A stretch of 64,000 bases of DNA, from contig CAVPFA010000005.1 of the NCBI GenBank assembly GCA_963703655.1, positions 1 through 64,000 of the forward strand, written 5' to 3'. The position numbers and the translations under genes are program-made. This DNA comes from CAVPFA01 sp963703655 (GTDB taxonomy: Bacteria; Actinomycetota; Acidimicrobiia; Acidimicrobiales; Bog-793). The notes under the pieces are model-generated. The model had not been told where the DNA came from. It ran no database searches and saw only the letters and a list, made by a program, of their open reading frames with translations. Of the stretch, positions 1 to 7,829 are shown piece by piece. The stretch's first letter is position 1; each line of letters opens with the position of its first letter.

Positions 1-2
1 AA

Positions 3-932
3 GCCACGGGATCGATGCAATGGTTTGTGAACCTGATGGAAGAGTTGGGAATTGAATGCCAGGTTGGTAACCCGGCAGTGATTCGGGCAGCCGAGCCGCG
101 GAAGCAGAAACATGATCGGCGAGATGCAGACTTGATTCTGAAACTGCTGATGGAAGACCGCTTTCCGGCGATCTGGCTGCCTTCGAAAGAGCTGCAGGAT
201 CTGCGGGCCTTGGTGCGACACCGTCATCAGTGGGTGCGCATGCGGACGCGGATACAAAATGCGCTGCAGTCGATCGCCTTGGCGAATGGTTTGAGACGAG
301 GCCCGGCCCTGTGGAGCCAAGCAGGCCAACACATGATCGCATCGTTGCCCTTGGCGCCTCATGCCGCTTATCGGCGGAGCGAGTTGCAGGCGATGTACGA
401 GAAGTTCGAAGCGGAGATCGAGAAACTAAACCAGCGAGTGGAGGAGCAAGCGTGCGAACGAGCCGGCGCCCGTCTGCTGATGACCCATCCCGGAGTGGGG
501 CCGGTCACGGCCTTGGCGACCGAGGTGTTCCTGGGTGATCCAGCACGATTCGCTGACAGCAAGGCCCTGGCTAGTTACGTAGGGATGATCCCCAGAGAAT
601 ACTCCAGCGGAGGAAGGCAGCGGCTCGGTGGCTTGAGTAAACAAGGCAATCCGCTGCTGCGCTTTCTCTGGGGTGAAGCGGGAGCACACGCGGTACGCCG
701 AGATCCGGCGTTGCAGCGTTTTTATCGCCGGAAATTGGTGCAGAAGGGTCTGGGGAAAGCGAGAGTGGCTGTAGCTCGCAAGCTCGGGATTCGGCTGTGG
801 ATCATGTTGCGGGATCAGATGGAGTACAAAGAGTTCTGTCGTCGTGGACAGAAGCAGCAGAACAGCGGTGCCGCCTGTGCAGGGAGGCCTGGAACGCGCA
901 ATGGTGCGACGAGTCACCGGCCGGTTGATTAG
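3..932 (+). CDS. IS110-family transposase, 5'-truncated by window edge
   Basis: The reading frame is already open at base 3, before the first ATG at 15, so the N-terminus lies outside the window. The protein has the end of the DEDD catalytic domain (KHDRRDADLILKLL, supplying the third and fourth acidic residues) and the C-terminal Transposase_20 domain (HPGVGPVTALATEVFLGDP, then ASYVGMIPREYSSGG and LSKQGNPLLRFLWGEA). A coiled stretch lies between them, as in IS110/IS1111 elements. Known family role: strand exchange of a circular IS intermediate, guided in IS110 elements by a noncoding RNA from the element ends. The C-terminal 35 residues or so are low-complexity and may be a poorly conserved tail. 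The coding sequence is less GC-rich than its neighbours, which fits recent transfer. Confidence 0.93.
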   Translation, partial: ATGSMQWFVNLMEELGIECQVGNPAVIRAAEPRKQKHDRRDADLILKLLMEDRFPAIWLPSKELQDLRALVRHRHQWVRMRTRIQNALQSIALANGLRRGPALWSQAGQHMIASLPLAPHAAYRRSELQAMYEKFEAEIEKLNQRVEEQACERAGARLLMTHPGVGPVTALATEVFLGDPARFADSKALASYVGMIPREYSSGGRQRLGGLSKQGNPLLRFLWGEAGAHAVRRDPALQRFYRRKLVQKGLGKARVAVARKLGIRLWIMLRDQMEYKEFCRRGQKQQNSGAACAGRPGTRNGATSHRPVD

Positions 933-1460
933 GCAATTTTCGCGAGCCCTAACTGGCCGGCTTCGACTGCATCGTGTCCGCGACCGCCCGGGCCGCGCCG
1001 AGGTGAGCATCACGTGCCGCCTGTGCCCGGAGCCACGAGCCGCGATGCCTGTCGGTCCAAAACGCGACACAATTGCGCGATGGGCCATGGTCGACCCCTT
1101 ACCAGACGGCAGGTCGCGGACTTGGTCGAGGACATCGTGGCGCTGCGGGAAATGCAAGGCCGCGGAATTGCCAGGCTGAAGGCCATGTTCTCAAGACCTG
1201 AGACGGGTGGGGTCCCGGCTGCTCACGACGACGGAGAGATCAGGGTTTCCGAGGCGCCGCCGGCGACTCGGCATCGGGGCGCGGAGTAGTCCCGCCCAAC
1301 GCGACGTCAGAGGGTGCCTCGATGCTTCACCAGGAACAACCGCTCGGCCGCGCTGGCGGCAAGGGCAATTAGAGGCCAACCCCGGCTCAGCTTCAGCCTT
1401 GCGGGGTCGGCCTATCTCCGGTGGCCGCATCACAGTGGGCATCCCGCGACCAGTTCCTGT
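933..1460. other. Non-coding flank after IS110 transposase
   Basis: I see no convincing gene here. The first bases after the transposase stop contain a 20-base motif (935-954) that recurs inverted near 32203. A short coding-looking stretch around 1100-1190 on the + strand (reads LTRRQVADLVEDIVALREMQ) has no recognisable start or family and is probably a remnant. The IS110 right end and any guide-RNA region would be expected here. Confidence 0.5.
935..954 (+). repeat. 20-bp motif shared with 32203-32223
   Basis: The sequence AATTTTCGCGAGCCCTAACT directly follows the IS110 transposase stop. The reverse complement of 32203-32223 is the same except for one extra C. Two near-identical 20-mers in opposite orientation, one at an IS edge, suggest an element terminus and a remnant of another copy. 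Confidence 0.5.
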
Positions 1461-2729
1461 TCACGGCGTCGGCCCGCGATCTCCGGTCGCTGCCTTCGTG
1501 TAGGCCTTCAGGTCGAACTCGGGGTTCGCCAGCAGCTCCGGTGTGAGCCGAGCGCGGTAGGGGACGGTCGGCGAAAGCAGCCGGCGTGCTGACAGATGAT
1601 CGGCTGGCCTGTTGAAGGACTCGGCTCCGAGGAACCGCCTGCCGGCGAAGCAAAGGACAGAGAAGCTCCCGGCATCGCGGTCACCGACCACCACGCATTG
1701 GTCGTGATCGCCTGTCAGACCTGCGATCTGGAGCTTGATGTCATACTGATCGCTCCAGAACCAAGGAACATCGACGTAAGGACTCGCCTTGCCTACCAGC
1801 CGAGCTGCCACGCAGCGGGCATGGTCGGCCGCATTCTGCACCGATTCCAACCGCAAGGTCCCCTTGGCGAAAGGGCTGGGGTAGCGCGAACAGTCTCCTA
1901 TCGCGGAGACGCGAGGATCCTCGGTGCGGAGATACTCATCGACGACGATGCCGTCGTCGAGAGCAAGCCCGGACTCCGAGGCGAGGTCAACGTTCGGCAC
2001 GATTCCGATCGCGAACACCACCAAATCCGAGGGAAACCGGCGTCCGTCGTCGATCTCGACCGCCGTGACACTCCCGCCTTGACTCTTGTGGAGCCGCGAG
2101 ATCCTGCTGCGGGTGCAGACTCTCACTCCCTTCCGCATATGTTCGCCAGCACAGAATGCGGAGGACTCGGCGGTCAGTACTCGGGACATGAGATCAGGCA
2201 ACGCCTCCACCACGGTCACCTCGACGCCCAGCGATGCTGCGACGGCACTGAACTCGAGGCCGATGAAGCCGCCTCCGACAACCACCACGGCCTTGACGCT
2301 CGTCAAGCGGGCCCGCAGATCCTCGGCGTCCGCCAGCGTCCGCAACGACACGACGCCATCAGCGTCAAGGCCGGGCAGCCTTCTCGCCGACGCGCCCATC
2401 GCCAGGACCAGGTGGTCGTATGGAATGGAGTTGCCCGATGCCAGCTCGACCCTCGCGCTCGGGCGATCGACAGCGATCACCCTCTCACCATCCAGGAGAT
2501 CGACTCGCTGCCTCCTGTAGAAGTCCTCGGAGCCGAACCACAATGACTCGGCTTTGACGGAGCCGGATAGAAATCCCTTCGAAAGGGGCGGACGCTGGTA
2601 CGGCAGACCGGCCTGGGTGTCGACAAGTACGATCCTGCCTTCGAAACCCGCGTGACGCAGCGCGCTGGCTGTTTGGAAGCCTCCGTGACCGGCCCCGACG
2701 ATGACCACGCCGCGCTCACCTGCGCTCAC
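1461..2729 (-). CDS. FAD-dependent ferredoxin reductase
   Basis: About 422 residues, from a GTG that overlaps the ferredoxin stop (GTGA, 4 bp). A longer open frame runs upstream to 3062 but only reads the ferredoxin gene out of frame, so the GTG is preferred. The protein starts with an FAD Rossmann motif (VIVGAGHGGFQTA), followed by QRPPLSKGFL typical of putidaredoxin/rubredoxin reductases, a second NAD(P)H Rossmann motif (VVVGGGFIGLEFSAVAASLG) and the FAD-contacting region around FAIGIVPNVDLASESGL and AIGDCSRYPSPF. Known family role: moves electrons from NAD(P)H to a 2Fe-2S ferredoxin. It is the last gene of the leftward operon, immediately after its probable partner ferredoxin and a P450, so a class I P450 electron chain is likely. 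It may also feed the two Rieske oxygenases at 21-23 kb. Confidence 0.93.
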   Translation of the reverse strand: MSAGERGVVIVGAGHGGFQTASALRHAGFEGRIVLVDTQAGLPYQRPPLSKGFLSGSVKAESLWFGSEDFYRRQRVDLLDGERVIAVDRPSARVELASGNSIPYDHLVLAMGASARRLPGLDADGVVSLRTLADAEDLRARLTSVKAVVVVGGGFIGLEFSAVAASLGVEVTVVEALPDLMSRVLTAESSAFCAGEHMRKGVRVCTRSRISRLHKSQGGSVTAVEIDDGRRFPSDLVVFAIGIVPNVDLASESGLALDDGIVVDEYLRTEDPRVSAIGDCSRYPSPFAKGTLRLESVQNAADHARCVAARLVGKASPYVDVPWFWSDQYDIKLQIAGLTGDHDQCVVVGDRDAGSFSVLCFAGRRFLGAESFNRPADHLSARRLLSPTVPYRARLTPELLANPEFDLKAYTKAATGDRGPTP

Positions 2730-3052
2730 GGGGTCTGATCCTCCGGCAGCTGGACCACCATGCTGTCCATTGCCTCGGACATCACAAGCTGACAGCTCAG
2801 CCGGCTGTTGAACCTCCGTTCGGAGGCGGTGAACTCCAGCATCTCGTCCTCGTCCGGTTTCATCGGTGGGGTCAGCTCCAAGAAACGCTCTTCGACGTAG
2901 ACGTGACAAGTGGCGCACATCAAAGAGCCTCCGCACTCCGCGACGATTCCATCGAGGCCTTCCGCTCTCGCCGCTTGCATCACGCTCGTACCCTCGGCGA
3001 CCTCGAGCTCCTCGCGTGAGCCGTCGTGATGCACATAGATCACTCTGGGCAT
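2726..3052 (-). CDS. 2Fe-2S ferredoxin, adrenodoxin/putidaredoxin type
   Basis: A 108-residue ferredoxin with cluster ligands in the order C-x5-C-x2-C (AECGGSLMCATCHVYV) and a distal Cys in RLSCQLVMS, the pattern of vertebrate-type/putidaredoxin ferredoxins. The N-terminal beta-grasp (VIYVHHDGSREELEVAEG) and length match the family. It sits 54 bp downstream of the P450 and its stop overlaps the reductase start, so the three are probably co-translated. Likely role: one-electron carrier from the reductase (1461-2729) to the P450 (3107-4324). Acidic residues in the region before the last Cys (MKPDEDEMLEF) resemble the partner-docking helix of adrenodoxins. Confidence 0.95.
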   Translation of the reverse strand: MPRVIYVHHDGSREELEVAEGTSVMQAARAEGLDGIVAECGGSLMCATCHVYVEERFLELTPPMKPDEDEMLEFTASERRFNSRLSCQLVMSEAMDSMVVQLPEDQTP

Positions 3053-3106
3053 CTAGAGTCAATCCGGTCGTCCCGTTCCCGGTCTGTCAGCCGTATCCTC
3101 CGCGCC

Positions 3107-4324
3107 TCATCCCTGTGGCGTCCAAGCAAGCGGCAACCTCCTCAAGCCGCGGAAGTTGACCCTCTGAGCCCATTCGTAAGGCGCCGCGAAGTCGTAGTCC
3201 GCCATGCGCGGCAGCAGCGTCTCCAGGGCGATCTTCGCTTCCAAGCGAGCCAGAGGACGGCCCAAGCAGGTGTGTATGCCCCCTCCGAAGGAGGCGAGAC
3301 GCTTGATAGACCGGGTGACGTCGAAACGGTTTCCATCCGGAAACTCCGCCTCGTCGCGGTTCGCCGCGCCATAGATCAGCATCACGCGGGACCCCTCCGC
3401 GATCTTCTGGCCGTGCAGCTCCATCTCGCGACGTGATGTCTTGATCAGATGCTGAACCACTGTCTCGTAGCGCAAGATCTCTTCGAGGGCCGCGGGAATT
3501 GCCCCAGGATTCTCCAGGAGCGTCGTCCGCTGATCGGGATGCTGGCCGAGCAGCCGCAGCGCGTTGGTGATCACGCCGCTCACCTCTTCGGTACCAGCCG
3601 TGAACACGAAGAAGACGGTCCCGACGATTTCCTCGGCAGGCATCGGTTTGCCTTCGACCTCGGCGTTGATCAAGTGACCCAGTAGATCGTCCACGGGCTC
3701 GTGGCGGCGTCGCTCCTCAACGATGTCCTTCAGCTCTTTGCGCAGCTCGGTACTCGCTCGTAGACCGGCTTCCGGGATGAACGGCTGCGGCAAGTTGATG
3801 ATGTCCCGGATGAGCGCCGTTCGGAGGAGCCGGGACAGCATCGGATGCTTGTCGCGCGGGAAGCCAATGATCTCTGCAAAGACGAGATCGGGGAAGGGGA
3901 TCGCGAACTCTTCTGCGATGTCGGCGTTGCCTCGCTCGATAAAGTTTGCAACGAGGGTCTCGCATTTCTCACGAATCATCGGCTCGAACTGCTTCAGCCC
4001 GCTCGGCATGAATGCCGGCTGCAGCGCCTTTCGGATGTGGGAATGGCGCGGAGGGTCATAGCCGAGGAAGAACCCGAGAACCGGTACGCCATCGCCGAAC
4101 AGGTTGCTCGTGTCGTCGATATCGACACCGTATCTCCCCGTCAAACCCTGCCAGTCGTCCTCAGCAGCCATGACATCTTCGAACCGGCTGAGCGCATAGA
4201 AGTCGTTCTTCTCGCTGTAGAAGACCGGCGACTCCTGCCGTAGGCGATCGTAAAGTGGGTAGGGATCCTCATGGGTCGCCAGGGCTGTCGGGTCGAATAC
4301 CAGATCGCTCGTCACCTCAGGCAT
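3107..4324 (-). CDS. Cytochrome P450
   Basis: A soluble 405-residue bacterial P450. The heme-binding loop FGGGIHTCLGRPLARLE carries the axial Cys, the K-helix ExxR is seen in LEEILRYE, and the I-helix reads FTAGTEEVSG, where the usual acid-Thr pair is replaced by Glu-Glu, an unusual oxygen-activation region. The ATG is preceded by GGAAAGGAGC. It lies 30 bp after the VOC gene and 54 bp before the ferredoxin. Known role: monooxygenation, including N- or O-dealkylation. In this operon of nucleoside uptake and cleavage genes, an inferred job is removing an alkyl substituent from a modified base. The substrate cannot be read from sequence. Confidence 0.95.
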   Translation of the reverse strand: MPEVTSDLVFDPTALATHEDPYPLYDRLRQESPVFYSEKNDFYALSRFEDVMAAEDDWQGLTGRYGVDIDDTSNLFGDGVPVLGFFLGYDPPRHSHIRKALQPAFMPSGLKQFEPMIREKCETLVANFIERGNADIAEEFAIPFPDLVFAEIIGFPRDKHPMLSRLLRTALIRDIINLPQPFIPEAGLRASTELRKELKDIVEERRRHEPVDDLLGHLINAEVEGKPMPAEEIVGTVFFVFTAGTEEVSGVITNALRLLGQHPDQRTTLLENPGAIPAALEEILRYETVVQHLIKTSRREMELHGQKIAEGSRVMLIYGAANRDEAEFPDGNRFDVTRSIKRLASFGGGIHTCLGRPLARLEAKIALETLLPRMADYDFAAPYEWAQRVNFRGLRRLPLAWTPQG

Positions 4325-4354
4325 CGAGCCGCTCCTTTCCGTGGTGGTGTCGTC

Positions 4355-4804
4355 TCATTGATCGGGTGGCTGGATGAACTCGATGATGGCTCCATCAGGA
4401 TCGCGGCTGTACGCCATCGTGCAACCTTCCAGAGCCCCGCCCGGACAGCGCTGCGGCTCCGCCATGAACGTGATTCCGTTGCCTATGAGCTGGTCGTAGA
4501 CCGCGCCGATATTGTCCACCGTGAGGCAGAAGTGTGTGCTCGCGGGGTCACACGGCCGCACGTACCGAGGTTCTCCGACCGGGTTGTGATACTCCACGAG
4601 CTCGACCATCCCGCCACCAGGAGCGGCGAGCCAGGCATTGCTCAGGCGTGCATCTGGCAACCCGACCAGCGTCCTGATGAAGTCACTCTGAAGGTCGTTC
4701 CCTCGCCTCAGCAATTCCAGGCCCAAGACCCCCTGGTAGAAGGCGAGCGACTTCTCGATGCTCCGCACGGTTACGCCGACATGGTCTACCCGTTCAATCC
4801 TCAT
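4355..4804 (-). CDS. VOC-superfamily (glyoxalase/dioxygenase fold) protein
   Basis: 149 residues, starting at the ATG that overlaps the upstream gene's stop (ATGA). The start MRIERVDHVGVTVRSIE is classic VOC, with the paired beta-alpha-beta-beta-beta modules. Candidate metal ligands are His in VDHVGV, His in STHFCLTV and Glu near IIEFIQPP. Methylmalonyl-CoA epimerase, glyoxalase I and fosfomycin-resistance enzymes share this fold, and the sequence does not separate them. It is coupled by overlap to the Gfo/Idh/MocA gene and followed by the P450, so a small-molecule step in the same pathway is likely. Confidence 0.88.
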   Translation of the reverse strand: MRIERVDHVGVTVRSIEKSLAFYQGVLGLELLRRGNDLQSDFIRTLVGLPDARLSNAWLAAPGGGMVELVEYHNPVGEPRYVRPCDPASTHFCLTVDNIGAVYDQLIGNGITFMAEPQRCPGGALEGCTMAYSRDPDGAIIEFIQPPDQ

Positions 4805-5964
4805 CGTGTCCCTTCTTTGCTCTTCGGTCCCAACAACGCGAACTTGTGCTCCTGTTCGGTCGGATCTGTCGTAAGTTCCCGAGCTCCCGAGAACACGACC
4901 GGATGTGCCTCGCGACACGACTCGTCGATCGCAAGAGCTATCCGCAATGCCTCCTTCCCGTCCTGGGCGGAGGCCAATGGGTCGCCCTCCCCTCGCAGGC
5001 TGGCAACGAACTTTCGCAGGGCAGGTTCGAGGAGCGGGTAAGAGTCGTAGACCCCGAGAGTGGAGGGAGCGCGTGGCTCCTCTGTTGCAGCCAGCTCGTT
5101 CGAGTCCTTCCCCCTTTGACTCCAGCGCAGCCGGGAATACGTGTGCGCGGTCCCACTCAACGAGGCTTGCCCCCCGGTGCAATAGAGGTCGAGCCAAGGA
5201 GAGATGCCTTGCTCCTCGGTGGCCACTGCTCCGCCCACCACAGAGGCGACCGCGCCACTGGCGAATCTCAGCGTGAAAGCCGCTGACTCGGCCATATTGT
5301 CTGCTCCCCCTCGGTGTGAACGCCCGCATTCGGCATAGACGCGGTCGACCTCGCCAAGCAGGGCGCGTAGCAGGTCAATGGTGTGACAGCTGTTCTCTTC
5401 GATCGGCCCAACACCCTCGTTCCGCTTCCATACCCAGTGCTCGTCCGGGCGAGGGCCCATGACATAGTCTGCGCTCGCGATTAGTGGGTCGCCGAGCGAG
5501 CCGGACACGAGCAGTGAAGCCAGCTTTCGCACCGGCTCGAGCTCACGCATCGGAAAGTCGACTTGAAGGGTGACACCGGCGCGCTCGCACGCCAACATCA
5601 TGGCGTCGCAATCCGCGAGCGTGGAGGCCATGGGTTTCTCGACGAGCACTGCGACGCCGCGCGAGGCTGCCGCCTCGACGAGGCGGCGGTGTGAGCTAGG
5701 CGTTGTGCAGATTGAGACAGCGTCGACCGCCTCGTGCTCGAGCAGGTCGAGGCCCTCGCGGTACGGCGTCGCGCCGTAATGAGCGGCGAAGCCATCCAGG
5801 TCTCCACCGACCCTCCTCCCCGAGTGGTCTGCGATAGCGGTGACTCTCACCCCGGGGCATTCGGAGAACGTCCTCACGTGGTACCGGCCGATGCCCAACC
5901 CGATCACACCGATTCTCAAGGGGTCCCGATTGGTCGTTATCTCGTCGCCGCGGCCAACTCCCAC
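4801..5964 (-). CDS. Gfo/Idh/MocA-family NAD(P)-dependent oxidoreductase
   Basis: 387 residues from a GTG start 5 bp after the nucleoside hydrolase stop. The Rossmann motif RIGVIGLGIGRYHV begins at about residue 16. The family signature EKPMASTLADCD with the catalytic-region Lys follows, then a C-terminal alpha/beta domain with EENSCHTIDLLRALLG, where the His aligns with the conserved substrate-side His. Known role: oxidation or reduction of sugars, inositols or related polyols using bound NAD(P). In this operon it may act on ribose or a ribosyl derivative, which is inference. The end overlaps the VOC start by 4 bp. Confidence 0.92.
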   Translation of the reverse strand: MGVGRGDEITTNRDPLRIGVIGLGIGRYHVRTFSECPGVRVTAIADHSGRRVGGDLDGFAAHYGATPYREGLDLLEHEAVDAVSICTTPSSHRRLVEAAASRGVAVLVEKPMASTLADCDAMMLACERAGVTLQVDFPMRELEPVRKLASLLVSGSLGDPLIASADYVMGPRPDEHWVWKRNEGVGPIEENSCHTIDLLRALLGEVDRVYAECGRSHRGGADNMAESAAFTLRFASGAVASVVGGAVATEEQGISPWLDLYCTGGQASLSGTAHTYSRLRWSQRGKDSNELAATEEPRAPSTLGVYDSYPLLEPALRKFVASLRGEGDPLASAQDGKEALRIALAIDESCREAHPVVFSGARELTTDPTEQEHKFALLGPKSKEGTR

Positions 5965-5969
5965 TTAGG

Positions 5970-6959
5970 TCACCGTCCTTCGGAATGGATCGATCGCGAC
6001 ATTCTCGACAGGAAAAGCTCGCGGAAGCGGGCCAGGTCGACCTCGACGACGACCTCGACCGTGCCACTCTCCATTCGAGGGGGCTCGCGGTGGAACGCCT
6101 GCTTAGGATCCCACGCAACGAGCCTGCCTCTGGTCAACTCCCCGGCAAGCTCGACGTGCACGCTCTTTGTTTCTGTTCGCGCCAGCGAAGGAGCGACGGC
6201 CACGGCAGCAGCGAGTGGGTCGTGGAGGGAGCAGCCCTTCTGGTGCCGCGTCGTCTCCACCCATCGGATCCACGGCGCTGCCGCCTGTCCTAGGAGTTGG
6301 ACGGCTGGATCGGCGGCCAGAAGCACCTCGTTGTCGGCTTCGTCGAAGCAGGTCAGCCTAGTGATGTCGACTGGCACGACGAGGACGGGAGCTCCTGACG
6401 TTAGGACGATCTGGGCGGCCTCCGGGTCATAACAGAAATTGAGCTCACTCCAGGGCTCTGCCAGTCCCAAAGCGCCGCCCATCACGACGATCCCGCGGAC
6501 CAGCCTGACGATCCTCGGCTCGATTCGCAGTGCTAGCGCGATGTTCGTCAACGGCCCCAGGGCCAACAGGGTGAGCTGCTCGGGATGCGCAAGAACGGCG
6601 TCGACGATGGCGCTGGCACCCGGAACAGGCGACATCGCCCCGGTCGCAGCCGTCAGGAGCGACGCGGGCCATTTTCCGAGCTCTCCTCCCCGGCGGTCCA
6701 GCGTGCGGCGCCAAGGTCCGGGGTCTTCCACCAAGGGGCGTTCAGCTCCACGATGGACTGGGATGGTTTCGTCGCCGTCGGCCTCGAGAAATCCGAGCGC
6801 CACCTGGACGCCAGTTTCAACCGCGACATTGCCCGCCACCACGGTGACGGCCACGATCTCGGCTTCGGGGGACCTTCTCAGCCAAGCGAGCGCGAGCCCA
6901 TCGTCGGGGTCCGCGCCCTGTACGCCTGCTCCGGGATCACAGTCGACAAGGATCAACAT
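5970..6959 (-). CDS. Nucleoside hydrolase (IunH/RihA-like)
   Basis: 329 residues. The N-terminal Asp cluster that binds Ca2+ is present but altered: DCDPGAGVQGADPDDGLAL, where most family members have DxDxGxDD, so about six extra residues sit in the loop. Other family features are AVTVVAGNVAVETG, ALGPLTNIALALRI, IVVMGGALGLAEPWSELNF, which supplies the ribose-contacting NxxxDPEA segment (NFCYDPEAAQIV), and HDPLAAAVAV, the late His-Asp. Known reaction: hydrolysis of the N-glycosidic bond of ribonucleosides to ribose and free base. It lies between the SnoaL-like pair and the Gfo/Idh/MocA gene, in an operon with an RbsC-type transporter and divergent to a ribokinase, so it is probably the step that links uptake to ribose use. 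Confidence 0.93.
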   Translation of the reverse strand: MLILVDCDPGAGVQGADPDDGLALAWLRRSPEAEIVAVTVVAGNVAVETGVQVALGFLEADGDETIPVHRGAERPLVEDPGPWRRTLDRRGGELGKWPASLLTAATGAMSPVPGASAIVDAVLAHPEQLTLLALGPLTNIALALRIEPRIVRLVRGIVVMGGALGLAEPWSELNFCYDPEAAQIVLTSGAPVLVVPVDITRLTCFDEADNEVLLAADPAVQLLGQAAAPWIRWVETTRHQKGCSLHDPLAAAVAVAPSLARTETKSVHVELAGELTRGRLVAWDPKQAFHREPPRMESGTVEVVVEVDLARFRELFLSRMSRSIHSEGR

Positions 6960-6980
6960 GCGGAGAAGAACGTGCTCGCA

Positions 6981-7355
6981 CTACAGAGACGACTCGCCGG
7001 CGATGTCGAGGTCCATCCGGTCGAAGTACGCACGCACAGAGATAAACCTCTCTCCATCGACCTCGGCGATGTTGACACCCGAGAACTCTCGGCGGCGGCC
7101 CGAGTAGTCGGTGAGCGCGGCACGCCATTCGAGGCAGGCGAGCCGATCATCACCCATGACGCGACGGACCTCGTGCTCGAGCTTCGCGAATGCCTTGAAA
7201 GATTCCTCGTAGAAGCGCCGAATCTCCGGTCCCTCCAATCGGACGCCCGGAGCCTCGAAGACGGCGTCGTCGCGGTAGTGAGACATGACGTCCTCGAGGT
7301 CTCGCGCCATCTCGGCGTTCCAATAGCTTCTGGAGATGCTCTCTGCCGTTGCCAT
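6981..7355 (-). CDS. SnoaL-like (NTF2-fold) protein, copy 2
   Basis: 124 residues from ATG (MATAESISRSYW) with a strong upstream AAGGAGAGG. A longer frame exists, but its extra N-terminus only reads the upstream paralogue out of frame. The fold is suggested by the DVMSHYRDDAVFEAPG start, RRFYEESFKAF and VRAYFDRMDL end. It is a close tandem paralogue of the gene at 7375-7749, with 19 bp between them and identical length. NTF2-like SnoaL proteins include cyclases, isomerases, hydrolases and non-catalytic partners. The function here is unknown; the pair sits next to the nucleoside hydrolase. Confidence 0.88.
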   Translation of the reverse strand: MATAESISRSYWNAEMARDLEDVMSHYRDDAVFEAPGVRLEGPEIRRFYEESFKAFAKLEHEVRRVMGDDRLACLEWRAALTDYSGRRREFSGVNIAEVDGERFISVRAYFDRMDLDIAGESSL

Positions 7356-7374
7356 CCCTCTCCTTCGCCGGATC

Positions 7375-7749
7375 TCAAAGGTCTGATTCGGCGACGATAT
7401 CGAGCTCCAACCGGTCGAAGTAGGCACGCAACGAGATGAACCTCTCGCCGTCGACCTCAACAAGGTTGACACCGGAGAACTCCTTGCGCCGTCCAAAGTG
7501 ATCGGTCATGGCGCCGTGCCACTCGAGACACGCGAGCCTGTCGTCACCGATCACCCGCAAGATCTCGTGCTCGTGTGTGGCGAAGGTCTTGAACGATTCC
7601 TCGTAGAAGTGACGAATCTCCGGTCCCTCCAGGCGGATGCCGGGCGCCTCAAAGACCGCATCGTCTCTGTAGTGGGACATCACCCCATCAAGGTCGCGAG
7701 CGAGCTCGGCCTTCCAGTAGCTCCGTGCGATGCTCTCTGCGGATGCCAT
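7375..7749 (-). CDS. SnoaL-like (NTF2-fold) protein, copy 1
   Basis: 124 residues (MASAESIARSYWKAEL), same length and layout as the protein at 6981-7355, with which it shares long identical blocks such as MSHYRDDAVFEAPG and GDDRLACLEW. This is a recent tandem duplication. Conserved Tyr, Asp and His in the cone (YRDD, FYEESF, HEHEILRV) could line a substrate pocket. The two copies may form a heterodimer, since NTF2-like proteins are usually dimeric, but this is inference. Confidence 0.88.
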   Translation of the reverse strand: MASAESIARSYWKAELARDLDGVMSHYRDDAVFEAPGIRLEGPEIRHFYEESFKTFATHEHEILRVIGDDRLACLEWHGAMTDHFGRRKEFSGVNLVEVDGERFISLRAYFDRLELDIVAESDL

Positions 7750-7829
7750 CTCTCATCTCTCCTATCGTAGTTTCCCTTGACTACAACACCCTCTATGCAA
7801 CTAGCTCCCGTAAGGCCCTTGTCGCCCTC

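Noticed and set aside
1461..3062. 533-residue open frame covering the reductase and ferredoxin
   Set aside because: Its N-terminal 110 residues only read the ferredoxin gene in a second frame; the GTG at 2729 gives a normal reductase.
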